Below are positions 25,137 to 35,300 of a DNA stretch of 64,000 nucleotides, piece by piece; positions within the stretch are counted from its first letter, which is position 1, and the number at the start of each line of letters is the position of its first letter. A program made the position numbers and the translations under genes. Source of the DNA: Halothermothrix orenii H 168. GTDB lineage: Bacteria > Bacillota > Halanaerobiia > Halanaerobiales > Halothermotrichaceae. The DNA lies in assembly GCF_000020485.1 (NCBI RefSeq), contig NC_011899.1, positions 1,954,501-2,018,500 of the forward strand. The letters run 5' to 3'. The notes beneath the pieces are model-generated. The model was not told the origin of the DNA. It worked only from the letters and a program-made list of their open reading frames with translations, and did not search any database.

Positions 25137-25832
25137 TTATTGAGTATAATTAATTATTTTATCATCATTAATCTCTATTGTTTCAGATACATGTAAAGGA
25201 ATATTGTTTCCTTCATCGCTAATCAAGTTACATAATTCTTCCACATCCTCATTATGCATTCTTATACATCCATATGTTGGTAGTAATTCTTGCCGTGGCG
25301 CATATGCCCCTACTTTATTGACAAAATCTTGAGCTACTTCATCTTTTGAAGTCAATCTTGACCCACCACCGTGAATATCTCTGCCACGAGAATCTCCTGT
25401 ATCTATATAACCTGTACCGTAAGCTCTACCATAATTAATACCGGTCATATATCCTGTTGCAATATATTCTCCCGCAGGTAATGATTCTCTTGTTTCCCCT
25501 TCTCGATTCTTTCCTCCTATAATATCATCACTAGCTTGCCATGATTTTATAATTTTTCCGGTATTATCTGTCCAGTAAACTTTCTCTGTATCGTGAAAAT
25601 ATATTTCATGCCTAACATCCTCTATCCCCAGATCCTTTTTTATCTCTTCCCGGGTATTGGGCCCTACAACACCATCTACAGATAAACCTTTATCTTCCTG
25701 GTAGTCTCTAACTGCCCCTGCCGTCTCAGGGCCCAATATACCATCAACTGTTACATCATACCCCTGTTGGTTTAAAAAGGTTTGTACCTGTTCTACATCA
25801 TCCCCACGCATCATGGGCTGTTGTTCCTTCAT
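25137..25832 (-). CDS. Displaced RHS C-terminal cassette: peptidoglycan-binding plus L,D-transpeptidase (intact)
   Basis: Of 231 residues, about 1-66 form a PG_binding_1 domain (VEQVQTFLNQQGYDVTVDG, then LGPETAGAVRDYQ). Residues about 70-225 form a YkuD-type L,D-transpeptidase domain with His154 in RDIHGGGS and the catalytic Cys189 in TYGCIRMHNEDVEEL. Such enzymes form or edit 3-3 peptide crosslinks in peptidoglycan, and T6SS effectors of this fold (Tlde1 type) are toxic. The same sequence forms the C terminus of the RHS protein, where it is interrupted by a stop. Here there is no RHS core in front and only a weak SD, so it may be an orphan donor cassette. Confidence 0.8.
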   Translation of the reverse strand: MKEQQPMMRGDDVEQVQTFLNQQGYDVTVDGILGPETAGAVRDYQEDKGLSVDGVVGPNTREEIKKDLGIEDVRHEIYFHDTEKVYWTDNTGKIIKSWQASDDIIGGKNREGETRESLPAGEYIATGYMTGINYGRAYGTGYIDTGDSRGRDIHGGGSRLTSKDEVAQDFVNKVGAYAPRQELLPTYGCIRMHNEDVEELCNLISDEGNNIPLHVSETIEINDDKIINYTQ

Positions 25833-25882
25833 TATATTTCTTTTAATATTCTGATATCAATAATATTTACCATTTTCTTGAA

Positions 25883-26137
25883 CTATAGATAAATAATTTT
25901 TATTGTTAAATATACAGTTAATACTATTACCAGTTTCCATCCCACTTTTATTAGTACCTGATAAAGTGATACTTCTTTATATATTAATGATGTTCCGTAA
26001 TAAATAAATCCTCCTAAGATTAAAGGAAAAATAATTAAGTCATTGTACCAGAATAAATAATTATAGATAATTGCTATTAAAACAACTATTATAGATATTA
26101 TAAGAGCAGTAACATTCAATTGTATACCCTCCCTCAT
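25883..26137 (-). CDS. Small membrane protein in RHS cassette
   Basis: This 84-residue protein has three hydrophobic segments (about 9-25, 32-48 and 62-82) and no recognised family. Its ATG overlaps the stop region of the preceding 313-residue protein gene by 4 bases, so both are co-translated. It probably belongs to the immunity side of the cassette at 27145-28080. The function is inferred from position only. Confidence 0.55.
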   Translation of the reverse strand: MREGIQLNVTALIISIIVVLIAIIYNYLFWYNDLIIFPLILGGFIYYGTSLIYKEVSLYQVLIKVGWKLVIVLTVYLTIKIIYL

Positions 26138-27075
26138 TCTTTATTAATCTCCTTTTTTTCTATAACATCAAAAGGTGAACCATATATGTATCCCCTGGTA
26201 TAGATTGTCTTTATTTTTCCCTGTTGATATACTTTCATTTGATCAATTTTTACACCTTTAATGGTTTCTCTACTAGAAGCATGAACAAAAAATACCATAT
26301 TATCATTAACCACTACAATATCGATGATATTATGAGGGTATTTGAATAACACATTTTTATGACCATTAGCCAGGTTTAGTTTTATTACACTGTCCTGCTG
26401 GTGGTTTATATAATAAAGACATTTCCTTTTATTATCTACCTGTGGACAGAACCCTTTATCTATTAGCTTTAATGAAAAATCATCGAGTGAAAGTTCATAT
26501 ACACCCCTTAATCTTTTTTCTGAATCAATATAAGCTGAATAAAATACTGAGTTTCTTTCTGTATAATATGATATCTTGTTAGGGTGTATGTATAAAGAAG
26601 GATAATATATACTATGGTCTGACGGATCTTCAACTAAATCTTTTATTTTTATCAATTTATCTTCCGGATAGCAGTATTCATATAAGTCCCCTCCTGAAAA
26701 TAAAATTAAGTCACCCTGACTGTTTTTGTTGATTCCAATTGAACGGCTTGTGATTTCTATTTTATTAATTTGTATTTTATCTTTATAATTATAAAAATAC
26801 ACCTTTTTTCCTAAAACCAAACAAATAATATTTTTATTTACAAAAAACATATTTCTAGCAAAATATACTCCCCACTTTTCTTTTATTTCAATATCATAAT
26901 TTTTCCCTTTTTCTAAACAACTATATAATCCATTTCTTTCACTCAATATAATATAGTTACTTTTATCAAGGTTAAAACTCTTTAACCTGTATATATTTAC
27001 TCCTATTATTTGATACCCTTTATACGCAAATATTAAAATAAATAAAATAATTGTTATTATCTTTAATCCTCGCAT
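26134..27075 (-). CDS. Membrane-anchored propeller-like protein, candidate immunity to the 27145-28080 cassette
   Basis: This 313-residue protein has an N-terminal anchor (IITIILFILIFAYKGYQIIG, residues about 6-25). The remainder is strand-rich with repeated patterns of about 40-50 residues (for example NSQGDLILFSGGDLYEYC, NKRKCLYYINHQQDSVIKL), suggesting a beta-propeller that faces the periplasm. It follows the RHS fragment cassette by about 70 bases and a hairpin. No family was recognised; the immunity role is inference from gene order and localisation. Confidence 0.6.
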   Translation of the reverse strand: MRGLKIITIILFILIFAYKGYQIIGVNIYRLKSFNLDKSNYIILSERNGLYSCLEKGKNYDIEIKEKWGVYFARNMFFVNKNIICLVLGKKVYFYNYKDKIQINKIEITSRSIGINKNSQGDLILFSGGDLYEYCYPEDKLIKIKDLVEDPSDHSIYYPSLYIHPNKISYYTERNSVFYSAYIDSEKRLRGVYELSLDDFSLKLIDKGFCPQVDNKRKCLYYINHQQDSVIKLNLANGHKNVLFKYPHNIIDIVVVNDNMVFFVHASSRETIKGVKIDQMKVYQQGKIKTIYTRGYIYGSPFDVIEKKEINKE

Positions 27076-27100
27076 GCCTCCACATCCCCTTTTTATAAAC

Positions 27101-27125
27101 CCGGGGGCAAATATATTACCCCCGG
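27101..27125 (-). terminator. Hairpin after the RHS cassette at 27145
   Basis: A stem CCGGGGG / CCCCCGG with an 11-nt loop is followed on the minus strand by GTTTATAAAAAGG. It may be a weak terminator or attenuator between the cassette and its partner genes. It resembles the GC-rich palindromes at 22827 and 20928. Confidence 0.5.
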
Positions 27126-27144
27126 AGTTATTACACTAAATATT

Positions 27145-28080
27145 TTAAAATGAACATGCATCATATTCGTCTGATTTATCCAGTATTACTTCTCCATCTT
27201 CTATAACAAAACTTGCCATCCCTTTTGCAATATCATATTGTGCATTAGGTTGTGTAACATCAATCTCTACCACAGTATGATAATCAACTGGTACATAATA
27301 TGGTATATCTGCACCACTTAAATTAATATCACCTGCATCAGCTATTTCTTCTACTAAATCAGCGCAATTATCTCCATAAAACGAACCTGTCAAATCATAC
27401 CTCCTATCATATACTTTCTTACCTTCTTCTATCATAGCTTTATCTTGTTCATCAGTAGTATCAATTATTGCCATCCTGTCATACCTACCACTAATTTTTT
27501 CATCCTCTTTAAAATCTTTCAGTGAATCATAATGCTGACTATAATTTCTATTCTCAGTCCTTTTCCTACTATCATCTATATTTTCATCAGCTTTTTTTCC
27601 GTCTTTTGAAAAATATGTCCATCCATTTTTCTCATCACCAATTAACGCTGCATTATGACCATGTGGACCTCCAAATTGTGGTACAGCATCTGAATCATTT
27701 AATACAACTAAATCCAACCCCAGCGGATCCCACAGATTAACCGGATCCCCATTTACATAGGTATACCAGTTCATCCCATCTCTTACCGGATCAGGAGTTA
27801 TCCACCTCATAACCCTGGGGTTATATGTCCTGTAGGCAAAGGTGTAGACTCCAAGCCTGGCTTCATATCTCTGTCCGGTGAACCCATAAGAGTTCATGTT
27901 ATTACCCTGTTCAAACCTGCCAGTATATGGGCTGCCATGGGCATCATATTGATAGCGGTCGATAACGTGTCCGTTTTTACCGGTTATCATCGAAACCGAG
28001 CCCAGAACATCTTTGTGATAGAAGGATACATTCGGGTGAACCCGTCCCCGGTCAGGGTTATTGAGATAGTTCATTGCCAC
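27145..28080 (-). CDS. Displaced RHS core end plus candidate papain-like (permuted) toxin domain
   Basis: Of 311 residues, about 1-121 match the end of the RHS core almost exactly (YHKDVLGSVSMITG, GFTGQRYEARLGVYTFAYR, then NGDPVNLWDPLGL). Residues 122-311 are a distinct domain with a histidine (H142, GPHGHNAALIG) followed by GWTYFSKDG and a cysteine (C239, YGDNCADLVEEI). A His-then-Cys order with these contexts resembles permuted NlpC/P60 or LRAT-type papain folds that cleave peptide or acyl bonds, but this is a by-eye judgement. Start: GTG inside the core sequence with no clear SD; the upstream frame is closed by a TAA. It is probably a silent or orphan cassette. Confidence 0.65.
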   Translation of the reverse strand: MAMNYLNNPDRGRVHPNVSFYHKDVLGSVSMITGKNGHVIDRYQYDAHGSPYTGRFEQGNNMNSYGFTGQRYEARLGVYTFAYRTYNPRVMRWITPDPVRDGMNWYTYVNGDPVNLWDPLGLDLVVLNDSDAVPQFGGPHGHNAALIGDEKNGWTYFSKDGKKADENIDDSRKRTENRNYSQHYDSLKDFKEDEKISGRYDRMAIIDTTDEQDKAMIEEGKKVYDRRYDLTGSFYGDNCADLVEEIADAGDINLSGADIPYYVPVDYHTVVEIDVTQPNAQYDIAKGMASFVIEDGEVILDKSDEYDACSF

Positions 28081-28297
28081 TAAACCATGTCCATAGAAAT
28101 ATTCGTTATAGTAATTAACCTTAGCTTTAGGTTGAGCTCCTTTTTCCCTTTACCATTCCCTCAGTATAACCGGAGTTCATATTCAGCCAGGACATTTGAC
28201 TCCGGTACCGTTGTATATATACCCGGTTACTCTGTCTGTCCACCTTAGAAATCAACTTTTTTGCTATTGTTATAAAATCAGTAACTTTATAATTCAC
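28081..28297 (-). pseudogene. Degenerate RHS-core remnant upstream of the 27145 cassette
   Basis: On the minus strand it encodes SNVLAEYELR and NEYFYGHGLVAMNYL in frames separated by stops, that is, an older piece of RHS core. From 28124 it belongs to the long repeat shared with 24332 onward. Confidence 0.65.
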
Positions 28298-28837
28298 TTA
28301 TATATCAATAGTTTTAATGATTTCTTCTTCGTCTTTTTGAACACGAAAATCTATTTGTTTCTCAGAAATATTTAAAATTTCAATTATCATGTAATCATAT
28401 GCTTCTTCTAATTTTATAGGATACAATTGCTCATAAGATTTATTATAGAGGTCTAGTTTATACAGCCCACCATCACCATATATGCTTGATGTTGCTACAA
28501 ATAAAAACTTTCCATCAAAACTCCATGCAAAATTAATTACATCTTCACACCAACTTCCTTCTTGCCAAAAGCGGTTATCTATCTTCCATTTTCCTTTTAC
28601 TGGCCCACTCATTATATCATGGAATATTAAACCAATATAATTTCCTTGAGCCATTTCCGGAAATGTATAAATTACAAAAGGTCCGTTTGGCTGCTTGTAT
28701 ATTCTAGAATCAAAATTATTATCATCATCTCTTATATATTTCACCAAATATTTATTCATCACTCCATCATTGTTAGCAAAACAGCACATACTTATTAATA
28801 TCAAAAGAAATAATATAATCAAAATTTTAATTTTCAT
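28298..28837 (-). CDS. Exported protein, candidate immunity to L,D-transpeptidase RHS toxin, copy B
   Basis: This 179-residue protein is identical to the product of 24506-25045. It has an N-terminal signal peptide and a beta-rich mature part. It lies about 90 bases after the end of the L,D-transpeptidase coding region of the main RHS gene, the standard place for an immunity gene in RHS loci. SD: GAGGGGGATTAT. That it is kept intact and identical while the toxin part has a stop codon is compatible with continuing selection for immunity. Confidence 0.62.
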   Translation of the reverse strand: MKIKILIILFLLILISMCCFANNDGVMNKYLVKYIRDDDNNFDSRIYKQPNGPFVIYTFPEMAQGNYIGLIFHDIMSGPVKGKWKIDNRFWQEGSWCEDVINFAWSFDGKFLFVATSSIYGDGGLYKLDLYNKSYEQLYPIKLEEAYDYMIIEILNISEKQIDFRVQKDEEEIIKTIDI

Positions 28838-28880
28838 AGCATAATCCCCCTCATTAAAACATTACTAATTATATTTTCCC

Positions 28881-28917
28881 AAACCTGGCCTAAGGAAGTT
28901 GTCCTTAAACCAGGTTT
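28881..28917 (-). other. Hairpin between RHS toxin end and its partner gene, copy B
   Basis: Same two-part stem as at 25089-25125 (AAACCTGG / CCAGGTTT and TAAGG / CCTTA). Loop bases differ between the copies while the stem is conserved, which hints that the structure matters. Confidence 0.55.
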
Positions 28918-28928
28918 GTATTTAAATT

Positions 28929-29303
28929 TTATTGAGTATAATTAATTATTTTATCATCATTAATCTCTATTGTTTCAGATACATGTAAAGGAATATTGTT
29001 TCCTTCATCGATAATCAAGTTACATAATTCTTCCACATCCTCATTATGCATTCTTATACATCCATATGTTGGTAGTAATTCTTGCCGTGGCGCATATGCC
29101 CCTTCTTTATTGACAAAATCTTGAGCAACTTCATCTTTTGAAGTCAATCTTGACCCACCACCGTGAATATCTCTGCCACGAGAATCTCCTGTATCTATAT
29201 AACCTGTACCGTAAGCTCTACCATAATTAATACCGGGCGTATATGCTGTTGCAATATATTCTCCCGCAGGTAATGATTCTCTTGTTTCCCCTTCTCGATT
29301 CTT
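28929..29303 (-). pseudogene. Detached C-terminal part of the RHS L,D-transpeptidase domain
   Basis: These 125 codons stay open and in frame after the TGA that ends the main RHS ORF (29304-29306). They carry the His (DIHGGGS) and Cys (TYGCIRMHNEDVEEL) catalytic segments. It has no start of its own with an SD; the internal ATG before TSKDEVAQ would lack the histidine. It is thus the severed catalytic half of the toxin and would be made only by stop-codon readthrough or after recombination with the intact copy at 25137-25832. Confidence 0.8.
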
Positions 29304-32300
29304 TCATCCTATAATATCATCACTAGCTTGCCATGATTTTATAATTTTTCCGGTATTATCTGTCCAGTAAACTTTATCTGTATCGTGACTAAAATATATT
29401 TCATGCCTAACATCCTCTATCCCCAGATCCTTTTTTATCTCTTCCCGGGTATTGGGCCCTACAACACCATCTACAGATAAACCTTTATCTTCCTGGTAGT
29501 CTCTAACTGCCCCTGCCGTCTCAGGGCCCAATATACCATCAACTGTTACATCATACCCCTGTTGGTTTAGAAAGGTTTGTACCTGTTCTACATCATCACC
29601 CCGCATCATGGGCTGTTGTTCCTTCATTATATTTCTCCAGCTATCAGGATCAATATCACACAACCCCAGCGGATCCCATAAATTTACCGGATCCCCATTT
29701 ACATAGGTATACCAGTTCATCCCATCTCTTACCGGATCAGGAGTTATCCACCTCATAACCCTGGGGTTATATGTCCTGTAGGCAAAGGTGTAGACTCCAA
29801 GCCTGGCTTCATATCTCTGTCCGGTGAATCCATATGAGTTCATGTTATTACCCTGTTCAAACCTGCCACTGTAGGGATTTCCATAAGCATCATATTCATA
29901 CCTGTCGATTACCTGTCCGTTCCTGCCTGTCATTAATATTATGGATCCCAGGGCATCTTTATGGTAATAGGATACATTATTACCATAGTGGATTCGTCCC
30001 CTGTCAGGGTGGCTTAAGTAATTCATGGCTATTAAACCATTCCCATAGTAATATTCGTTAATCCGGTTTATTTTTCCTGCATTGTTAAATGGATTATTGT
30101 TATGCTTATGTCCTTTACCAGGTTTATTGTTTCCGGGGTGGTCCCCACCAAAGCGTTCTATCTCATATTCAACCAGTACATTTGTTCTCGTTCCATCATA
30201 GATATATTTTGTTATACCTACTTTAGCTCCATGCTGTGGGTCTGTAACCTTTTTAACCTTCCTGCCAAGAGGTCCATAGGTATAACTTACTGAACCTTTA
30301 AAGGGACTTTTGCCTCCCAGGAAATGGGGGTGGCTGTTGTTGACTGCTTTTATTAGCCTGTTTTCGTAATTATAGTGGTATTCGGCATAATAGTGTCCCA
30401 GCTCTTCCCTGATGAGATTACCATTACTGTCATATTCATACTGCCGGTTACCGGCCTTTGCTAACTGGTTGGCATCATTATACTTATATTCTATTTTACC
30501 CCACCCGTTCCTCTTTTCGGTAATATTACCTGCCGGGTCATAGGTAAATTCTTCAACCCAGAAGTTGTCACCATATATATCCAGTCCCCAGCCGTTATTT
30601 TTTATCCTGCTGTATAGCTCCTCTACTCTGTTTCTTACGTCATAGGGTAAGTCTATTCTATCTGTGAAGTTCAAACTTCCCTCACCCTGTGAGATTATTA
30701 ATTCCGGCAGTCTGCCTTTACCTTTCTGGCCCCGGGTGCTGTTACCAACTCCAGGCATACCTGCCAGGCTTCCTTCCAGCTTTCCGGTCAGTTCATTTAG
30801 CTGGTTATAAAGGTTGTTTTCTTTGTCCCAGGAAAGGGGTTCTTCAATATTAAGCCCGTATTTATAGGGCTCCGGCCATTCGGGTAAAAGGCCGTAATAG
30901 AATCTTTCTTTTAAATCCTCTATCTTCTTACGGTCACTGAAGGGGTAGTAAACTTTTGCCAGCCTGCCTGCGGGGTCATACTGGTAAGCTGTTATCTCCC
31001 CGTTTTCTTCTACCTGTAATACCCTCTCATCACGGGCATTATAAACATAACCATAGGACTGGATTATATTCTGGTTGTGTCCTATAAAACCTTTCCAGTG
31101 GGTAATGGTCTCAACCTGCCCATCAGGGGTATAAGTATAGCTGGTCGCGGTTCTGTTATTATTTATCCTGGTTATTATCCTGTTTAACTTATCATATCTA
31201 TATTTTATTTCACCACCATCAGGCAGCTCAACCCTGCTCAATCTCATTAATTCATCATATTCATACCCGGTTACCCTGTCTTTTAAATTATTACTGTCAT
31301 CATAGATAACCCTGGTTTTCTGGCCAAGTTCATTATACTGATACTCTATCTTATAGTTTTCCCCTTCATCATCTTCAACCTCGACCTTTATCAACCTTGA
31401 TAGCCCATCATAGTAGTACCTCTGAAGTAAGTTGTCATTTTGGGCCCTGGTCATCATCCCGTTTCTGTTATAACTAAACCGCTTCTTGTTCCCGCCGTTA
31501 AATATTACTTCCAGTAGCCTGTTCAATTCATCATAATTATAGGTTGTAGTGTTCCCGTTAAAGTCCTTTTTAGCAATCAGGTTGCCGTTGGCATCATAGC
31601 TGTAGGTCTGTTCTTTCCCCTGATAATTTATTTCTTTAACCAGCCTGTCCAGGGCATCATAATGGTATTGATAGGTATTTCCCATTTCATTAACCATCAT
31701 GGTCAGGTTACCCCTGGGATCATAACTGTACTCCACTTTATTATTCAGGGCATCCACGACCTCTATCAACCGATTGAGTTTATCATAGCAGTAATTTGTA
31801 GTATAGCCCAGTTCATCGGTTACCTTAATCAGGTTGCCTGCTTTATCATAGGTATACACAACTGTATTGCCTTCAGGGTCAGTTTCTTTGACAAGCCTTC
31901 CAGCAGAATCATAGGTAAATTCTGTCCTGTTGCCCAGGGCATCTTCCCTCCAGGCTATTTTCCCGAGTGGGGTATACCCAATTTTCGTACTGTTACCCAG
32001 TGCGTCCTTAATCTCAACAAGCCTGTTAAGTCCGTCATATTTGTATGTTGTTTTTACTCCGGCCTCATTGGTGAAGGTTATTAAATTTCCAACTGCGTCA
32101 TATTCATATGTCTTACTGTATCCCAGGGCATTGGTTTCTTTAATAACCCTTCCTTTCAGGTCATAAGTATATGAAGTTGTATTTCCTTCAGGGTCTGTAA
32201 CTTTAATAAGGTTTCCGGACAGGTCATACTCATACTGGATTTCATTTCCTGCAGGATCTATTTCCTTAACCAGTCTATTCATACAGTCATATTGATAGCG

Positions 32301-35300
32301 GGTGGTATTCCCCATTGGATCAATTTCGGCTACCAGGTTACCAGCTGCATCGTACTTATACTGTACCCTCTCACCAATTGGGTTTATAACCTCGGTCAGC
32401 CTTCCCATACAATCATATTTAAAGTTGGTTGTATTCCCGTTTTTATCTGTAATAGATTTTAACTGATTATTAGGGTAATACCTGTATACAACAGTATTGT
32501 TTAACGGGTCTATCTCTCTTACCCTCCGGTTTAGTCCATCATAGTCAAACCTGGTTGTCCGCCCTTCACCGTCTGTAATAGCAATAAGGTTCCCTACCGG
32601 GTCATATTCATAGGAAGTTGTAATACCTGTTTCTACCTGGGTCGCTGTAATCAACCTATCAAGGTTATCATAACGGTAAACATAGCTAACATTTTCAGCC
32701 AGTATCTTCCTGGTCATATTTTCTGCTTCATCATAGAAAATTTCTTTGATATTTCCTTCAGCATCTATTATTTTGCTTAAATTATTTCTGTCATCATATT
32801 CATATCTTGTTACATTACCCCGAGGGTCTATTTTTTCAATTATTTTTCCCCTTGAGTTGTACTTAAAAGTTTCTTCATTACCCAGTTCATCAACTACCCT
32901 GATTATATTATCATTATTATCATAATGGTAGCTTATTTGTCCACCATCTGGTTTGATCCTTTTAATTAACCTTCCTACCTTATCATATTCATACTTTTCC
33001 CTGCTCCCATCTGGATAAACCTTTTCTGTAATATTTCCATAACCATCATAAGTATAGTTTATCCTGTTACCAAGCTGGTCTATTTCAACAACTAATAAAC
33101 CAAGGTCATTATAAATATACTGTTTATTTGAACCATCAGGATATACGATCTGGGTCAGGTTGCCCCGGTCATCATAGTAAAAATTGGTTGTATATCCGTT
33201 TTTATCTGTAATACTTGTAATTTTGTTAAAATCATTGTAGGTAAAATAGATTGAACCGGCAGCATCTGTTACACTTGTTATGTTATTGTTTTTATCATAT
33301 GTATAAGACGTTGTATAACCCCGCTGGTTAGTTATAGATACTAAGTTATTGTTATTATCATACCTTTTAATAATACTCTGGTAATTTGCATTGATCTCTT
33401 CTTCAGTCAGGTGTCGTTCATTATACCGGTAGGTTGTTTTATTTCCCTTCCTGTTAATTACCACTGTTTCCCCTGTCCCGGGATAGTATTCAAAATCAAT
33501 AATATTTCCTGCAGCATCCTGCTGGTAATCAATGACTTTTATACCGTTTAATTCAGTGTAATAATATTTCCAGCCTGAACCATCCGGGTAAGTTAAGCCA
33601 GTTATCCCGTTCTCATTATAGCTATAGCGGCGTGTATACCCTTCAGGGTCAGTAAATGCTACAAGGTTATTGCCTTCATAGTCATAGGTATAAACACGTT
33701 CAACCGGATCGGTTATTTTAACAATTTTTCCGTTAACCCGTTCAATTTTTACTTTCCGCCCGAATGTATCCTCTATGGACACAAGCTGCTCGTTTTCGTT
33801 GTAGCCAAACTTAAGGTATCTACCATTTGGTTCTTCAATTTTAAGCAACCTGCCAAAATACGAATAAAGGTAAGTTGTTTTATCTTTCTTTGTTAGCAGG
33901 TATTTGCCATCAGGTAATATTTCTAACCTGTCATCAGTTATAGTTACCGGTTCTGTTAAACTGCCTTCTGGATAATAGTTCTTTAAACCATCAGGGAATG
34001 TAATTTTAGACTCAAAGTCAGGTTCTGAAAGTATTTTATAGATATGAGGGGTGCCCTTATCATCTATTAAAACAATTTTACCGATACCTATTTCATCTCT
34101 TGCCGGGTTTACACTCCAGTCAACATTATACTGGTTACGATAACGCCCTGCTTCTGAATACTCCCTGTTTAATAATGCCTGTCTTGCTATTTCCTGCACC
34201 CTGTTATTTATTTTATCGATATTTTCAATTACAGTATAATTGTCATTAAGTTCCTTTTTCCATTGACTTGCTTCATTAAGCCGGGCTTCCGCTAATACCA
34301 GTGTGTTATTAACTTTATTAAAAGTATCTTCAGCCAGTTCAAGTACATCCCGGGCAATTACCAGTGTTTTTTCAGCTGTTTTATAGTTATTTTCTGCAGT
34401 ATTTTTAGCCTGTCTAATTTTATCTGCCAGGTTTAAATTGTTTACTTTATTTTTTAAATCTTGAGCATCTGATTTAATCTTTCTGGCTGTTTCAATATTA
34501 TTGTCTGCCTCATCTATTTCATTTAACGCGTTAGTTTTCAAAGTATTCGCCCTGTTCAGGGCAGCATAAGCAGCATCAATAACACTCTGCTTACCACTCC
34601 GGTTAGCATGGTACACAGCACTTTCTGCCAAATCAATGGCTATATCAGCAATATTTCTGGCCTCTGTGGCTTTTTCTCTGGCAAACTTTGCCTGGTTTTC
34701 AGCCTCTTTCCCTGATTGAATAGAGTTATCTGCATATTCAAGGCATTTATTTAAATGGTCAAAAGCAGAGTCAGCATAGTATTTAGCCTCACTGGCATTT
34801 ATTTTTCCACTCTCAGCCAGGTTTTTGGCAGTTAAAGCATAGTCCTTTGCGTCACGGGCAGCATTAACCGCCTTTTCTGCATCTTCTACTGCCTCCTTAG
34901 CAAATTCAACTGACTCACATGCAGCATCCATTGCTTCCTGATATGCTATTACAGCTTCCTGGTATGTTTCGTCAACTAATTCTGCAAGCTCCTGTAATTC
35001 TTCCTGCTGTTCAATATAATTAGCCCTGATGCCAATTATAATCCTGGTATCATAGTTAAAATTCCAGCCTCTACCAAAAGAAAAACTACTTGTATCAAAG
35101 TTACTGTAACTGCGTACTACTTTTATCCGGGGTTCAACTGAATTAATTTGTAAATCAGTACTCTTACTTACATATTCACCGGTAGTATATCTAACCGGAT
35201 CCCCGGCTGTATCACTGTTTGCACTATTATTTTCTCCCTCCATAAGGTCTGTGTTTCCGTCTTCAGTTTCCTCTAAATCATTGTAAATGTCATTAACATC

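Larger units (their letters stand above)
24332..25841. repeat. Long direct repeat, copy A (L,D-transpeptidase cassette plus partner gene)
   Basis: About 1.5 kb is almost identical to 28124-29636, at a constant offset of 3792 bases until a 3-base indel, then 3795. It covers the RHS-core remnant, the 179-residue exported protein gene and the peptidoglycan-binding/L,D-transpeptidase coding region. The encoded 179-residue proteins are identical, so the duplication or a gene conversion is recent. Homology stops just upstream of the MKEQQP start. Confidence 0.9.
28124..29636. repeat. Long direct repeat, copy B (attached to the main RHS gene)
   Basis: This is the counterpart of 24332-25841. It differs by a few substitutions, including the G-to-T change at 29306 (minus-strand sense) that creates a stop, and a 3-base insertion near 29389. 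At its upstream end it runs into the RHS core, whereas copy A does not. Confidence 0.9.

Noticed and set aside
31662-32166. ORFs of 78-140 codons on the plus strand inside the RHS gene
   Set aside because: They are antisense shadows of the repetitive YD-repeat coding sequence, with no SD and no family resemblance.
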